Assembly: GCF_017591425.1 (NCBI RefSeq)
Contig: NW_024466599.1
Span: 23,970,001-24,034,000, forward strand
Direction: 5' to 3'
From: Ochotona curzoniae
Taxonomy: Eukaryota > Chordata > Mammalia > Lagomorpha > Ochotonidae
Length of the DNA: 64,000 nucleotides
Below, piece by piece: positions 46,906 to 60,164 of the stretch. The notes under the pieces were generated by a model. That model had not been told where the DNA came from and did not search any database. It saw only the letters and a list, made by a program, of their open reading frames with translations. Numbering within the stretch: the stretch's first letter is position 1; each line of letters opens with the position of its first letter. Both the position numbers and the translations under genes were made by a program.

Positions 46906-49529
46906 CTGAAGAGAGTATCCTGTTTGGCACTGGATTTAGGAATAGTTGGAGCAAGGATAACACTGACATTTCATAATCTTTCTGGTAACCAAGTGATTTC
47001 ATGGACCCCCAAATGTTAAATGAGGACATATTAAAATATTTATCTCTTGCTTTTCTTTCAAATTTTAAAAATGGAATTACATCCTGGGTAGAGAAACTTA
47101 AGACGTTTCTTAGGAAGTGAGTTGTAGGATCTTGTTTAAAGTACAATGTGTACCACTGCTGACACTGTTGCTTCATGTGACAGCATCTAATATTTCTAGT
47201 AGCCCTCAAATGCAGATATGGGTCACTGTGATCTTTCAGAAATTGAAGGGAAAATTTTCAATTTTAGATATAACTCAAAATCTAAAGCCTCTTCTAACTA
47301 GGCTCAGGGAAGAGGAAACTGTGCGTGTGGATCTGTGTGTTGAGCTTGGGCATGAAGAGCTGGACTCATGATAAACTTACAGATTTCAGTATTTATTGTA
47401 GAGATACCACATGAAGAAACTCTTTGGAAGAAAGAAGTTTTCCAGTTACTCATGGGTATCTGGTGATCCTCATGATCTACATGACAGTGGAGCATGGGAG
47501 TGGTCTCTGTTCAACATATCTGTTACAAGACACCATGTCATGCTCTGTATCTATTATTTTTATTCATGAAAGAGCAGAAACATTGGAAAGTGATTATGCT
47601 ATTCCAATGACAAAAAAGACACTTTCCACTAGCTCACTAGCTCTGGGATTGCCTTCAGCATATTGTACAGTCTTATTGACAGACCTCCCCTTCACCTCTG
47701 ATTCCATTCCACACCTGGATTTGACAATTAACAAGAATGAATACTGGAGCAGTGCTTCTCAGACATTAATAATCATGAACAATGACTAGAAATGTCTCCT
47801 GGATCATGGTAGACTTTGATTTGGGCTTTAGCAGGTCCTGATCTTGAGATAAGCACATTGTAATATAGATTCTGGTGGTCCATAGAACCACATTCTCAGC
47901 AGGAAATTTCTAGATCTGTGTTCAAAGGAAAAAAAAAAGCAGAACTAATATTTTGACTGAAATGCGAAAGTAGATGGCCTTGTATGAGGCATTTCGTGAA
48001 TACTGTTTCAAACGGTTCCCTCAGGGATGTACAAACTGCATGTTATGTCCATTTTTTGAAAGATGAGAACACTAGGGATTAGAAATGTTAATTTACCCCT
48101 TATCATCTAGTTAATAATGGCAGAGTTCGTTTTGGAGCTCTTGTCCCAGATGCCAAAGCTAATCGTTCTTCTGCCAGTTCCTGTTGCTTCCCAGAGTTTA
48201 TGTCCCTCAGAATACAACAACCTTGTCATAGTCCAGTTTGTCAAGAGCTTTTCAGAAAATAGTTACATTGGCAGATTCAACCTTCTTTCCACCAAAGTAT
48301 TAATGATACAATAGCAAGGTGATTTTCAACCATCAGATGTAAAGGAACACAAGCTATGGAGTAGGAACATTTATGAGAAGAGGAGTGTTATAGGAAGTTT
48401 TGCCTGGAAAGAGCCTTAATTTTCAGGCAGTGAGACGATCAGGTCCGATCACTGCACAGCGATCCGTAAGCCTCTACCTGAATGGTTATCTCGATGATAC
48501 ACACAACTCACCAGGGCAGTGAAGTGTTAGAACTTTCAGAGTTGTTCATGACCTCCCATGTAGAGCTCACCTTTGAGCTGCATGTTTGCAGGATAGGAGT
48601 GAAAGATGAGAAAAGGCACCATAATCCTTGACAGAGCTACTCTCTCTTGGAAAGTGTATAGGTTCCAGTTAAGATGCACAGGTTTAAGAGTTTGAAGATC
48701 AGAACAACTTTCAATTTAGCTCTGTAGGTGGGGAAAAAGTGAGAGAAACCTTCATGCAATGGTTAACAACTAGTGAAATGTGGTATATAATATCTGTATT
48801 ACTTAGAGCCTACTGTTGCCCACAGTGGAATGAATAAGGTTGGGGAAAGAGGGAACATGCAATTGAGAAAGTAAGAGATGAGACAGATACAAGATAAAGA
48901 TGATAAAAGCAAAATGGCCAAAGGAATACTCCCTTTCTTTAAGTAAAAGTGGCTGACCTAAAAGGTTCCCTACCTCGATATTTTATTGAGTTGCTAGGAA
49001 TTAAATCGCAGGAATTGATGTGGCACAAACTTTGATAGCTATGCCTCATATTAATGTTAACCAGCCAATGCTTGATGATCAGAAAGCAATAACATGGCCC
49101 GAGTACAGAAGGCACTACATGGCTGTCTCGAGGTTATCTTAATGCACACAATTCTGAAACATTGGACTGTTACCCAGGTGCAGACTCTCACCTGCAGGCC
49201 TCAGACTTGGTCTTAGACTTTTGCTCACTTGTAGACCATTGCTGACAGAATTTTACCTTGGTCTCTGGCAGCAGCAATCTGTGAACTCAAGATTCTTGGC
49301 ACATTCTGCCTTGCTTTTCCTTATCACATCATACTGTTATTATTACTGTTATCATTATTATTATTTTTACAAACTACCTGAGGTAGAGCACAGGACTGCT
49401 GTTGTAGTCCTATGGGATGAGCCCATAAAATGCTAGAAAAATTTTAGTAATTTGGGCCTTCAACAAATTGGCCATGCTTTCAGCAGACAGAGTGATGACT
49501 GGGAGAAGGAGCTATAGTTGTGTATTCCT
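46906..49529. other. Repeat-poor unassigned sequence
   Basis: No gene was recognised. A MIR-like trace lies at about 48030-48150 ('tgaaagatgagaacactagg', 'catctagttaataatggcag'). A (TTA)n-like patch lies at about 49335-49370. Frames of up to 121 codons (47424-47789) carry no recognisable domain. Confidence 0.5.
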
Positions 49530-49670
49530 CAGTTTCGAATCTTGTCTGTGCAACTTACTAGCTGCATGTTCTTTTACGAGTTACTTAAGTGCCTGGCGAT
49601 TTCTGTAACACACCATCATGAGGTAGTCTAAGGGTCACATAAGTCCATTTAGACAAAGCATTTAGAATAA
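49530..49670 (+). mobile_element. MIR SINE relic
   Basis: 'gtttcgaatcttgtctgtgc', 'aacttactagctgcatgttc', 'gagttacttaagtgcctgg' and 'catcatgaggtagtctaagg' follow the MIR core order ('ggttcgaatcccggctctgc', 'cacttactagctgtgtgacc'). Confidence 0.7.
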
Positions 49671-52600
49671 TTCATCCAGAGACATGTTTTCAACTTTGGC
49701 ATGGTTTTTCTGGGGGGCATTTCCAGGATTTCTGAGATCTGGTCACCAGGGGCCATCAGCAGCTCCTTACCTCTCCTCCACCACAGTCAGTATTGTGTCC
49801 TGACAGTGCTAAATCTGGAGCAGGCAGGATTACCTCTACGTGAGAACTGTTGCCTAAAAATGTGTGCGTGTGTGTGTGTGCAGAAAAATAAATTTCCTTG
49901 ACTGAACTGTGGTTTCTACATATTCTATTTCAGTTTATTCTCCGATTCCTTATCAGTTGGTTTTTAATTCTGTATTGAATAATTAATTTCTGCAAAGTGA
50001 ATAAAAGAATGATGACTAAAGGAAATTAATACTGATGGAGATGGGAAGGAAAGACAGTTCCTAATTCTCCATAGAAAATTGGTAGAGAGAACATTATTTA
50101 AGATAATAAAGGACAGGAAGTTGTTAATGATTCTAGAGAAAAGTGTATGGAGTATAAAATGAATAGGGAGGCACCCAAAATGACATTCAGACATCATGAT
50201 TGAACTTGGGTTGATGTATGGGAACACTTTCAGTGTCTGTTATAGGACGTGGCAAGGCAGCAATTAGGTATTAGGATATCAAACCATTGACAGATAATAG
50301 TGCTAGAATTTGCCCATTGATTTTGTGTGTGCCAAGCAGCTGCATAATACTGATGATTAGCTCTTTGCCACCAGTAAAATCAAAATCACTTACGTGAACG
50401 GTAGGAAATCTGCTTCCTAGGAATAGATGGCATGTTGAGCAGTTTGTTTTTCATCACTTACCTTAATGTACTTTTGAAACTTTTCAGAGGCAATAACTTA
50501 GCCTGTTATGTTTTGGAGAAAATAATATCTCTATATAACAAATGAAAACAAACAGAAGCTACCTTAAATTATGTTGACAAAATAGTGTGGGGAAAAAGAT
50601 CCTATGTTTTGGGTTTTGAACCCACTAGAATTTTCATTCTTTGATTTCAGCCTGTGAAATACAGAAAGAAACACTGCCCTAAATTTTTTGTGTTATGGAT
50701 AGCAGCAACTTTAGATTATCTTGAGTATATCATTATCTTGCTGAGACTCAACGTCCTGAAGTATAAAAGGAAAAGACTGAAATATGTTATCTCTATGATC
50801 CCATTAGTTCAAACATGCTATAATCCTGAAGATGACATTCAGTTGTTTTAGATCTGCATTCATGTCAAGGGGAATGTTATGAGGTTTTTGTCATTGTAGC
50901 AAACTTGTCAAGTAACACATTGAGCAGTACATCTGCAGTCATGAAATAGCTATCCCCGCTTTGTACCAATTGCGTTGAAGAAATGACAGTCATAAGTCTC
51001 CTGACATGTACATTTAGAAAATCCGTAAAATTTTACTCTCACTGGATCTGAGGCTTTTATTCAAGTTAAGTTTCTTGTACATATTTATATTGGGATATTT
51101 CTAATGAATGTAAAATGCAGGACATGTTTGAATTGGCTACTTCTTCTAAACTGTGCACTAAATTTATTCAAGTTTTTCATTTGTTAAAATGCAGCTCATG
51201 TACTAGCCCCCTTATTTCTTTATCCATGTTTTTTATTTTCTCAGAGAACAATATTTATTTTTTCAACATGAACATGAATTCCATGTAGGTATGAATAAGA
51301 TTGCAGATTTACTCCATATGATGGAAATCTGATATATGAAAATATGCATCTTAAAATATATTAATGTGAAATTATTCAGTATGTCCAAATAATTCCTTAG
51401 AAATTATACTTATTTTCTTCAAAGTAGAATATTTTACTCATATTCACTTACTTATAATTAAAACAACAGCAACTTAGGCACAATTTTGTAGATTTTATTT
51501 CTTGTTTCATTAGGTTAATTTATGTGGTTAAGCACAGGTAAATATAAGCACAAGTAAAAATATCCACTTTATAATAGTAATTACATTGGGTTGAAATAAT
51601 GAAAAGCATAAACTAAATAAGAGCTAGGAAGGGTAACATGGGGAAAGGATGAGCTAAGGTTTTTATCTACAACTTGGGAGTTGAAAAGGCTATGAAAAAT
51701 ATATACAAAATCAAAATAATGTTCTAGTTCTGGAATTTTTAGTATTAAAATTGCTTTCATCCCCTCATTCATCCACCCAGTACCAGTTTCTCCACCCCCT
51801 GGCACAGGCGCAATTAGGAGCACTAGGTTGATTAATATTTTGTTTCCGATATGAAGCAGTCTGAAATTTGGAAATTTAAGTTCTTTGAAGGCTTTGCTAT
51901 GCTGCCGAGTCCTGCTCAGTTGATAATACTGAGGTCCCAGGATGACAACCTTTATGACAGTGTAGATTCTCGTAAAAATGATTTAAATTTCAAATACCCT
52001 TTGTTTTGAGAGCCAGGATATCCCAGAAGGGATCAAACAATATAAAGAAAATAGAACTGATTTATTTGACACTTAATTCTGAGCTAAGCACTGTTCACTT
52101 TGTGCGTGAGGCTGATAATGTTACCTGTATTTCACTGAATCAAAAATCAAGGCCTGAAGAGACTCCGTAGCAGCAAATACTGCAGCTGGGCCTCATATTC
52201 AACTGTCAGATTTAATACATCATCCCCCATACTATGTTAATATCTGAGAGAAAGAGTCTTAGTCTACATATTCCTTATCAGCTGGTGCATTCTCAGGAAA
52301 GTAGACAAAGCAGAATATAATACTTGTTGCACATAGAAATTGATTTTAAAGGGTTATGAAATGTTGGCAGTCAGGTTGAGGAATCAGAATATTATCTTGG
52401 ATGGAACAACAGGAAATTCTTCATGGAAAGACAGTTTTTGAGTGTCTCCACTCCACATTAATTATCCATCCTATCTACATATTTTAAACTTTATCATAGG
52501 CATTTTTTAAAACTGTATTCTTTATTACCCCCCTGTTCTGATTTCTCTGCTCACATAGCTTGGAATCCATGCTCCATCTTAGTAACTCTTTTCAAAATAT

Positions 52601-54310
52601 TCCAAACTCCTTTCCTTTTCTTTTTCTGTCATGATCATTTTGAAGTATCTCTAAATTATCCAAATCATTTCTGTAGATACTTTATGTCTGCAGCCAAGTA
52701 CAAGGCTGTAGAAAAAAGGCACAGGCATGCTAGTCAGTCCTAAATACATCACCGATGCCTCATGAGATGCCTGCTGAATTCAGTTTACTTTTTGAGATGG
52801 CCCCTTTATACCTCATTCTCCTCCATGCTCTAATACCCATTTCCTTACTTAACCAAGGAATTTATCAGGATAAATTGCCATATGTAGCTCTGTAATGCCC
52901 ATTACTTCTTGTTTGGTGTTTGGGCTAACACTTTTGTGATATATGGTTTTTCTAATTATAGATTAATCATCAGTGTCTCTCACTGGTTTAAGGCCTTTCA
53001 TTTGATTTCAATATTTTCCTTTTCTTTCATTCATAGATATTAAATCATATTATAAAGCATGAGAAAACCTCTCTCCTCCAATCTAGCAAATACCCCTTTT
53101 GAAAACGTGCTTTGTTTTCCTTAGCTGTCAACCTCTCTTTGATTCATTCCCATTAGATCTTTGTTTTTACCGTTATGCCAAAATAACTATCTCTTATAAA
53201 GATACTGCCATTTTTCCAGGATTAATGATCTGACTTTTTATCATTCAGCACTGATAATCATTCATTTTAATTAGAAATACTACCTCAGTGATCGCTGGGA
53301 TCCTATTCCCCTCATTTTTCTCCATGTTGTTAACCACCATGACAGGATCTTTCTATAGTCATTCTTGTCTTGTTCATTTGTATCCCTAACACTTGTATCA
53401 GAACCAGGCATCTAGAACAGTGGTTCCCAGAACAGAGACAACCATGTCAGGTGGAGAATCTGGACCTTAAGAAATGGGCTGGCTTTCATTTAATAATTGA
53501 TTCTGAAACATTGTTAAAATTTAGTCAGAGGAAAATTATTATCAAAGATGCAAATATAGAAATAACAAGCTAAAACTTGAGTCAGCACATCCTTTGTAGT
53601 CACACTGTGACTTATCACATTAGTAAAATTCAGTGTACAGTGTGCAGTCAGGGCTTAGGGAAAATTTGCTTACACGTGGATGATATTAAATCAGTAAATA
53701 GAGTCTAGCAGTCAATGTAATGATTCACTTGTGATTTGTAGTCCATATTTAGAAAGGGCAATTACTGTTAGTACAAATCATTGATTTATTTGCTTTTAGA
53801 TCCAAATCCATCCTTCTTTGCTTTGTGATGCTGTAACTGAATGCTCTGAACACTTTTTCATCAGCCACAGTGCTAGGCCTTGTCCATAGAGGGCAGTAGA
53901 GGAACACACTGCAAAATAAATGCTTACCTTTTCCATTTTAGAGGGTTTTTGTCTAGCTTTTAGGACATAGTGGCCAACCACTGACTCTCTAGGTAGTATC
54001 ACCAGAATCTAAGTGAGAACATTCCAGTATATTCCCTAGGTACCCAAGAGGGCAGCTCCTTACATGTCCATAATATGCGTTTTGTTTTTTCTAAACAGAC
54101 TCAGCATACAGTAACTCTGCAGAGTTGGCCATCTGGTGGGCCAGATCCACCATTTCTAGTGATGACTTAGTCTTAGCCTTTGGAACCCCAGTTTCTGAGT
54201 TTGACCCAGTTTTTTAACCCTGTCAGTAGTGGGTCCTTCTTATGTCTACTTTTCTTATGTTCTATTGTGTTCTTCTACTTTTCATCCAGGATAATATTAA
54301 TTTTTATTGT
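49671..54310. other. Repeat-poor unassigned stretch with MIR/L2 traces
   Basis: No gene was seen. A TG-rich run is at 49863-49880. A MIR-like trace at about 52055-52205 ('gagctaagcactgttcactt', 'aatcaaggcctgaagagact', 'gcagctgggcctcatattca') is weak. No open frame exceeds about 90 codons. Confidence 0.5.
53325..53425 (+). mobile_element. L2 3' end relic
   Basis: 'cttgtcttgttcatttgtat', 'ccctaacacttgtatcagaa' and 'ccaggcatctagaacagtgg' resemble the L2 3' end order ('cttgttcactgctgtatccc', 'agcgcctagaacagtgcc'). Confidence 0.5.
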
Positions 54311-54311
54311 C

Positions 54312-54685
54312 CTAAATAAGAATTATTTTATTTAACTGAAAAGCAGAGTGACAGAGAGAAAAAGAGAGAGAGAGGGGAAAGATCTCCCATCCAATAGTTT
54401 CCTGGCCCTGCACCACCTCTCCGTCCTCCTGCCCCTGCAAAATGGCTACAATGGGACTGGAGCCAGAAAACTGGCAGCTGGCACGTGGCACTCAGGCACT
54501 ACGTACTTGGTCTGTCTTTCACTGCTGTCTCAGATTTTTTGCCAGGATACTGGATCAGTAGTGGAGCAGCTGGGATTTAAATCCTATGGGGCGCCTGTGT
54601 CAGAGGTAGCAGCATGTTATTGGTGAGGCTTTTGTTTCTGATGGGATTCTTACTGCTATACTCTTGTGCTATTGTACCACCTATG
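54312..54685 (-). mobile_element. C-repeat SINE, antisense, old divergent copy
   Basis: 'aattattttatttaactgaa' and a GA-rich block, then 'atctcccatccaatagtttc', 'gactggagccagaaaactgg', 'gtggagcagctgggatttaa', 'atcctatggggcgcc' and a poor head. The blocks are in antisense C-repeat order but heavily diverged, with an internal variant region. Confidence 0.65.
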
Positions 54686-54791
54686 ATTAATGTCACACAG
54701 GCATAGCATTGGATCAATTAAAAATGTGCCTTTTAAATGTTAAAGTCCTTTCCATTCCAGTCGCCAATAATTAATCATTATCCAGCACATT

Positions 54792-54830
54792 CTTTGTTGT
54801 TGTTATTATTATTATTTTATTATTATTATG
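54792..54830. repeat. (TTG/TTA)n simple repeat at L1 end
   Basis: 'ttgttgttgttattattatt' continues as 'attttattattattatg'. This is the antisense poly(A)-derived tail of the adjacent L1 fragment, now a trinucleotide repeat. Confidence 0.85.
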
Positions 54831-55205
54831 CAGTTCCATAGGCTCTGGATTTTCCTATCGTTCTCCCCAAATACCCTTCCCCTTCCCATTGATTTTCCCT
54901 CTAGTATTACAATGGCTAGTCCTGCATGAACAGTCATAAGTCTATCATTCCACTATTGAAGTGTTTCCCAACGTTTAGGCATGGATAGTGTCATAGAGTC
55001 CAGCAGCCCACTGTCAGGATATACAACAGTGTCATTGGGAGTCCATCATTGCTTTGGATGCAGAGAGGCATACTGCACTCTGTCTCCACATCTGGACATG
55101 TCGGTCTCCGCTACACTTCTATTATACATCCCCTTAAATACGGAGCCAGAGAACAGGGAGAAAGATTTACATGAACATTAAGTTAAACAACATGCCACAA
55201 AATGA
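54800..55205 (-). mobile_element. LINE-1 3' end, antisense
   Basis: The complement reads 'gggaaggggaagggtatttg', 'aaatccagagcctatggaac' and then a TAA-repeat tail, which matches the L1 3' terminus at 21.75-21.83 kb in reverse. Upstream blocks ('gtcataagtctatcattcca' on plus) are the complement of the 'gacttgtgactg' 3'UTR block of the other copies. Confidence 0.75.
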
Positions 55206-55289
55206 CCAAAGTGTCAAAAAAGTGATGAAAAAAAAAACTAAAAAACATTCTTACAGAAATCGATGCTACTGTGTGGCCCATGTGGCACA

Positions 55290-55690
55290 GAATAAATGAC
55301 AGTAAAAACAAGAACATTAATGTCCATGAGATGTAGCAAAAACAGTGTTGAAAGGGACATTTACAGCATCAGGTGCTTACAATCAAAATGTCTATTATGG
55401 ATGAGCTATTAATGAATTGCAAAAGCTTACTGAAAAAGACAAAAATGAATGGGAAGTGTAAAACAGTAAAGTCACAGCCAAAAATTGGATTTGACACTAA
55501 AAAACTGCAAATTGAAACAAGGAAGAGCCATTCTATTTGTTGAACAAAACAACCCCTCAGCCATATTAACAATGAGTACCACGAGATGACAACCAATTAA
55601 AATTAGAGATGAAAGTGAAATGGTTCCAACTTTTAATATAGCAGATTCTAGATCCAAACTGTCAAAGTACCCAATTTTCCAAAGTGTTTG
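55290..55690 (+). mobile_element. LINE-1 ORF2 fragment, inverted relative to the adjacent 3' end
   Basis: 'gagatgtagcaaaaacagtg', 'gaaagggacatttacagcat' and 'gacactaaaaaactgcaaat' run in plus orientation like the ORF2 region between endonuclease and RT ('gatgcagcaaaagcagtg', 'agggaaatttatagcact'). The neighbouring 3'UTR is on minus. Stops break the frame. Confidence 0.7.
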
Positions 55691-56965
55691 TTGAAATAAA
55701 AATAAACCAAAACATCATGGATTTCTCCAGTCAAATGAATTTTAGATATGTATGAAAATGATTCTTATTTTCTCCTTTGCATTTTCCATACCACGGAAAC
55801 AAGTATTTGTATGAAAACAAATACAACGAGCTTGAAATTCAAATGTCATCTACTGAAATTGTATTATCCAAGATAAATTAGTTATTAAATGGAGAATTAT
55901 ATATACAGTCAAACCTCTGTGTCTGTGCTAGTGGAGCGTTATGAAAATGCTGGACCAGTGTTTGTAAGTTCTTAGAGCAATTATTATGTTTTCTTGGGCT
56001 GTAGCTAGAGATAATTCTATTGTGTAGACAATAATGGTTACCATTGCAAGTTGACCTCTTGCTTTGTGAATTAAATTTACATGTTGTCTTTAGCTGCTTT
56101 GCTCTACCTTGTCTAATACAGTAGTTGTAATAAACAGAATATCCGCCCCCCCCGAAAGCCTCAAATACTTGATATATGTATGAAAGTCTTTCAACTCTCA
56201 GGACACAGGATCATCCTGGCTTCTCTCACTGAGTCTTGAGTGGAGCCAACTAAGCAGATAACTTGTAGCTGTAGGTCAGATCTGGCCTAGAGGATTCAAT
56301 TCGATGCCTGCTAGTTATCCAATAACAAATGGAAGCACAACATTTTTTCCTTTCTGAAATTACCCACATGTTTTGTTCTGTTTTTCAGTGCATGCATATG
56401 TGTTGTTTAGATAATACTCATCTGACAGCTGGGCACTGAATATGACAGATGACTGAAGAGACCATTGGAGGGTACCTACACTTTGACCATAAACCACTTG
56501 AACCATGTGGAGAACATTTTGGTCCTGGGGCAAAAGATCAACTTCATGCTTGATAAAAAATACAACAAACAGGTAAGGTTTCTTTCTGATGTGCTGCCAT
56601 CTTCGGTCGTCTTGTGCTTTTCATTCCCACTGGTGCCTCAAATCTGTCCTTAATCCATCATACGCCTCTGGAGTGTGTGCCCTGGGTCCACTGTCATGAT
56701 GAAAAACTGTTTCATGAACTTAGTGGAGGAACTCAGGAATGAGTCTGAGCTGTTTACATAACTTCTGGAGAAAATGTCACTTAAATGTGGATGAAGAAGC
56801 CTAAGAGGCAGGTCAAATGTTGGCTTTTTAAATGAAAGTATTGATAGTAGTACCTATGTGTTTTTTAGATGTGTCTTTAACTTCTACAGAGCTGAATAAG
56901 TAAATTTTATTGGCGCACTTCAGATGACCTTACTTCATGCTGCTGCCTGTTCTGTCACTCATTTC
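55691..56965. other. Unassigned sequence
   Basis: No gene was recognised. A run of 8 C lies at about 56147-56154. No frame exceeds about 62 codons. Confidence 0.6.
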
Positions 56966-56969
56966 TGCC

Positions 56970-57240
56970 CCTGCACTCTTGTCCTACTACTGCTAGCATG
57001 ATTCAGGTGGTTCTCTGGTGAATTGCTACTACAGCTCTTCATGTCTTTAGTTTATTTTGCACTTTTCCAGACAGATTAATCTTCCTGAAGCACAACTCTT
57101 ATCATGTCAATATTTTTCCCAGGAGCCCCAAGTGATTTTCCTTTGCCTGCAGAATAAAGTCTAATCATAACCAGTTGATTCAGACAAGGCTCCATTTACC
57201 TCAAGGCTTTTCTATCTTGGGATTATATCTGACTAGTTCC
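56970..57240 (+). mobile_element. L2 LINE 3' region relic
   Basis: 'cttcctgaagcacaactctt', 'tcccaggagccccaagtgat' and 'tgcctgcagaataaagtcta' followed by 'ttcagacaaggctccattta' follow the order of the L2 3' region ('aagccttcagtggctccc', 'ttgcctacaggataaagtcc', 'ttcaaggccctcca'). Confidence 0.6.
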
Positions 57241-59815
57241 TTTAATGGAGAGCCACTAGATAAAATATAGACACTGGTTACTTTGAATTTCAGATAGTTA
57301 ATGAGTTACATTTTAATGTCTCAAATATTGCTTTGGAGATACTCATTTTAAAAGATATTCATTGTTTATCAAAAATTAAAATTTAAATGAAAAACCTGTA
57401 ATGCGTATTTGCTAAATTTGAACAGTACTGTTTTCATAGTTTTCATATCAAACATTTTTGCCAGATTCAAATACAAATTGCAAACTTTGACAAATGGTTC
57501 AACCTTCTACTCAATGCATATAATAGCAGCAACTTCATGTGATTCTTATTACAGAACCATTGCCTTATATCATATTTGTATTATATATCTCACACTCTTG
57601 TAGATAGTCTTCGGTAAGGCTACATGCTTTGTTTGATTTTTTTTCTCTCCATGAATTCTTCTTGGAGTGTGTGAAGTCTCATTGTTGACTAATACGCTAG
57701 TTAGTTGAGCAAACTGTAAGCTCATTGAATTTGGGAATGCAGGCTTTAAGTGACTAGTTATGGATATCTTTAATCTTTTTGCCAGTTATATCTGTGACTC
57801 CTTCTTGATAGTGAGTTCATGCTGCCTCCATTGAGTGCAGAAGGACTTTGGCTCTGGTTTATTGGACATCTAATTTGGCTGTCCCAAGCTGAAATCAACC
57901 AGAGTGTTTCCAATTTATGGTGGATGCCTTAAATGAAATGCTGCATTTGGCTCACATGAAGCACCTTCTGCTTTAAGTGGCAGAGAATAAAGTTCTGCAC
58001 AGGATGATGGTATTGGGGGCTGCCATTGAGTGTGAGTGTTGACAAATTGCAAAGTAATCTTGTAACTTGGCTTTCTACTTCTGATTGAGTCCTATATGGG
58101 AATAAAGTGGCCTCTGTTTTTTTTTTTTGTTATAATCAAAAACCTTTCTTGATTTTTTTTTGTTATAATCAAAACCATATTTAAGGTACTTGAGACAATA
58201 CGGGAAATGGACTGTCCCTGCTAAGAGAGTTAGAGTTGCCTGGCATGGTGAGGACTACTTATAGAAAATTGAATTTTAAAGCAGGCTTTATTTGTTGTGC
58301 AACATCAAAGGAAAGAAAGGCAATGGAGAGTGGCACAGAATGGCAAGGGAGTGAGAGAAAAGACTACTGACTGGCCAAGTGGCCATTAAAATCCTTGGTG
58401 CAGTTATCTAATGCCATTTTTACTAAGCCATATTTTATGAGCTTTATCTTTCCACTTAATTTTGTCATGAAATATTTGGGATCCTTATAATAATAACTTC
58501 AGTTTAAATGTATGATTTTTTGAAATAATGAAAGTGTGGGAAAAAGTAACTTTTGTGCTAATAATGGTGTTTGATTTCTCCGTAAATAGTAAAGGGGCCT
58601 AGACCCGGGTAACAGGCGCTGTAGACTGTTTTCTCCATTTTTGTTGTGGAACACATATAAAGGAAAGAACCTTATACAAGAACTAGGAATACATAGCATA
58701 ATATGGTAAATTTCTCATCTCTTCATTTTTCTTCTCTGATATTACTGATAGATAAATCTAGGAAAATGTAAGAAGGTTTTAAAGTCCATGTTATCAAACT
58801 GTGAAAGTCTACAAAGTCAAACATGGTATCATTTAGGCTTACAATTTAAATTGTGAACACTTTTGTTTGTTTCTATTTTCACAGTCTCGTTCAGCAGTAG
58901 TAACTAAACTGTGAATAAATAAATATAGGCTCGAGGGTCACATATATATTATAATGTGTATGTATGTGACCAATTCTAATGTGTTCATTGACACAGAGTT
59001 TGTAAATATTCATTTCTGCGTTGGGATAAAGGATAGGAAATATCAACAAAAATAATTTTGGTTAAGTCCAAGGTTTTAAATGGTTCCCAATAGTCAGATA
59101 GGTAATAGAGGAAGTGGAATATTCCTTCCCTAGAGAGGTAAAGAGATTAGATTCTGTTCTTCTTGGAGCAATTTCAGTCTAATCTTGATGAACTTGAAGA
59201 TTTCTCAGCATCTTTTTTATCCCTTTAATCTTAGGATTAAAATGAACCCGAAATCTTCTTTACTGCTGAAGCAGCAATTGATGTGTTCTGTATGAGTTTA
59301 GATAACATTGATTTAGTGGGAAATTTCCGGTAAATGCACTGCAGCATATGGTAGCTTGGTTTGTTTCTCTATTGCTACTTTAGGTATATTTATGGTAAGT
59401 ATTACTGATGTGTAATTTTAAAGGGCTTAAAACAATTCATGGGTCTTTTTCTTTACAATGACTCACTGTCAGGGCATATAGCAGGTTCCTTTGGGCACTC
59501 TGATATGAGCAATAAAGGGAAAGTGTGACCTATTCTTTTGACTAATTTTATGTGGATTGCCTTTATTCGTGAAACAACAGGAATGAATTACTATGTTTAT
59601 TTCAGTGGCTTTTCATAAATATATAAGCATTAACTTCCAGTTTCTGGCTGTGATACTTTACTATAGAAGCATTCAGAGAAATGTAAATGACATCTGTACA
59701 AATTTTCTTCCTGGGATGGATGAAAGTTTTTATGACTGAATGACTCTTGCTGTTAGAACTGCCTTTAGGGCAGAACTTGCATTTTATGTAGTCCTTGTAT
59801 GACACAAACATGTAG
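57241..59815. other. Unassigned AT-rich sequence
   Basis: No gene or clear transposon. A TG/TA-rich patch lies at about 58940-58970. A local duplication at 58120-58176 is listed separately. Confidence 0.55.
58120..58176. repeat. Tandem duplication of a T-tract unit
   Basis: 'ttttgttataatcaaaaacc' at the end of 58120-58144 recurs as 'ttttgttataatcaaaacc' at the end of 58153-58176, each preceded by a T run. The near-identity implies a recent local slippage or duplication of about 32 bases. Confidence 0.85.
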
Positions 59816-59829
59816 GGAATACATTTTTT

Positions 59830-60146
59830 AAAAAGATTTATTTATTTTATCACAAAGTCAGATATACAGAGAGGAGGAGAGATAGAGGAAGATGTTCCGT
59901 CCGATGATTCACTCCCCAAGTGAGACGATGCTGTGCCGATCCGAAGCCAGGATCCAGGAACTTCATTCAGGACTCCCACATGGGTGCAGGGTCCCAAGGC
60001 TTTGGGCTGCCCTTACTGCTTTCCCAGGCCTCAAGCAGGGAGCTGGATGGGAAGTGGAGCTGCTGGGATTGGAACCGGTGCCAGTATGGGATCCTGGCGT
60101 GTTCAAGGTGAGGACTTTAGCTGCTAGGCCATACTGCCCGGCCCCA
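59830..60146 (-). mobile_element. Full-length C-repeat SINE, antisense, young form with perfect target-site duplication
   Basis: 'aaaagatttatttattttat', 'cacaaagtcagatatacaga', 'gtccgatgattcactcccca', 'cccacatgggtgcagggtcc', 'caagcagggagctggatggg', 'gggattggaaccggtgccag', 'aggactttagctgctaggcc' and the head end 'atactgcccggcccc' are all present. A perfect 14-base duplication 'ggaatacatttttt' lies at 59816-59829 and 60147-60160. Frames of 63-105 codons are SINE artefacts. Confidence 0.95.
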
Positions 60147-60164
60147 GGAATACATTTTTTTAAA

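Noticed and set aside
47424..47789. A 121-codon plus-strand frame in repeat-poor DNA
   Set aside because: No domain, signal or splice context was recognised. Length alone is within chance for the number of frames in 64 kb.
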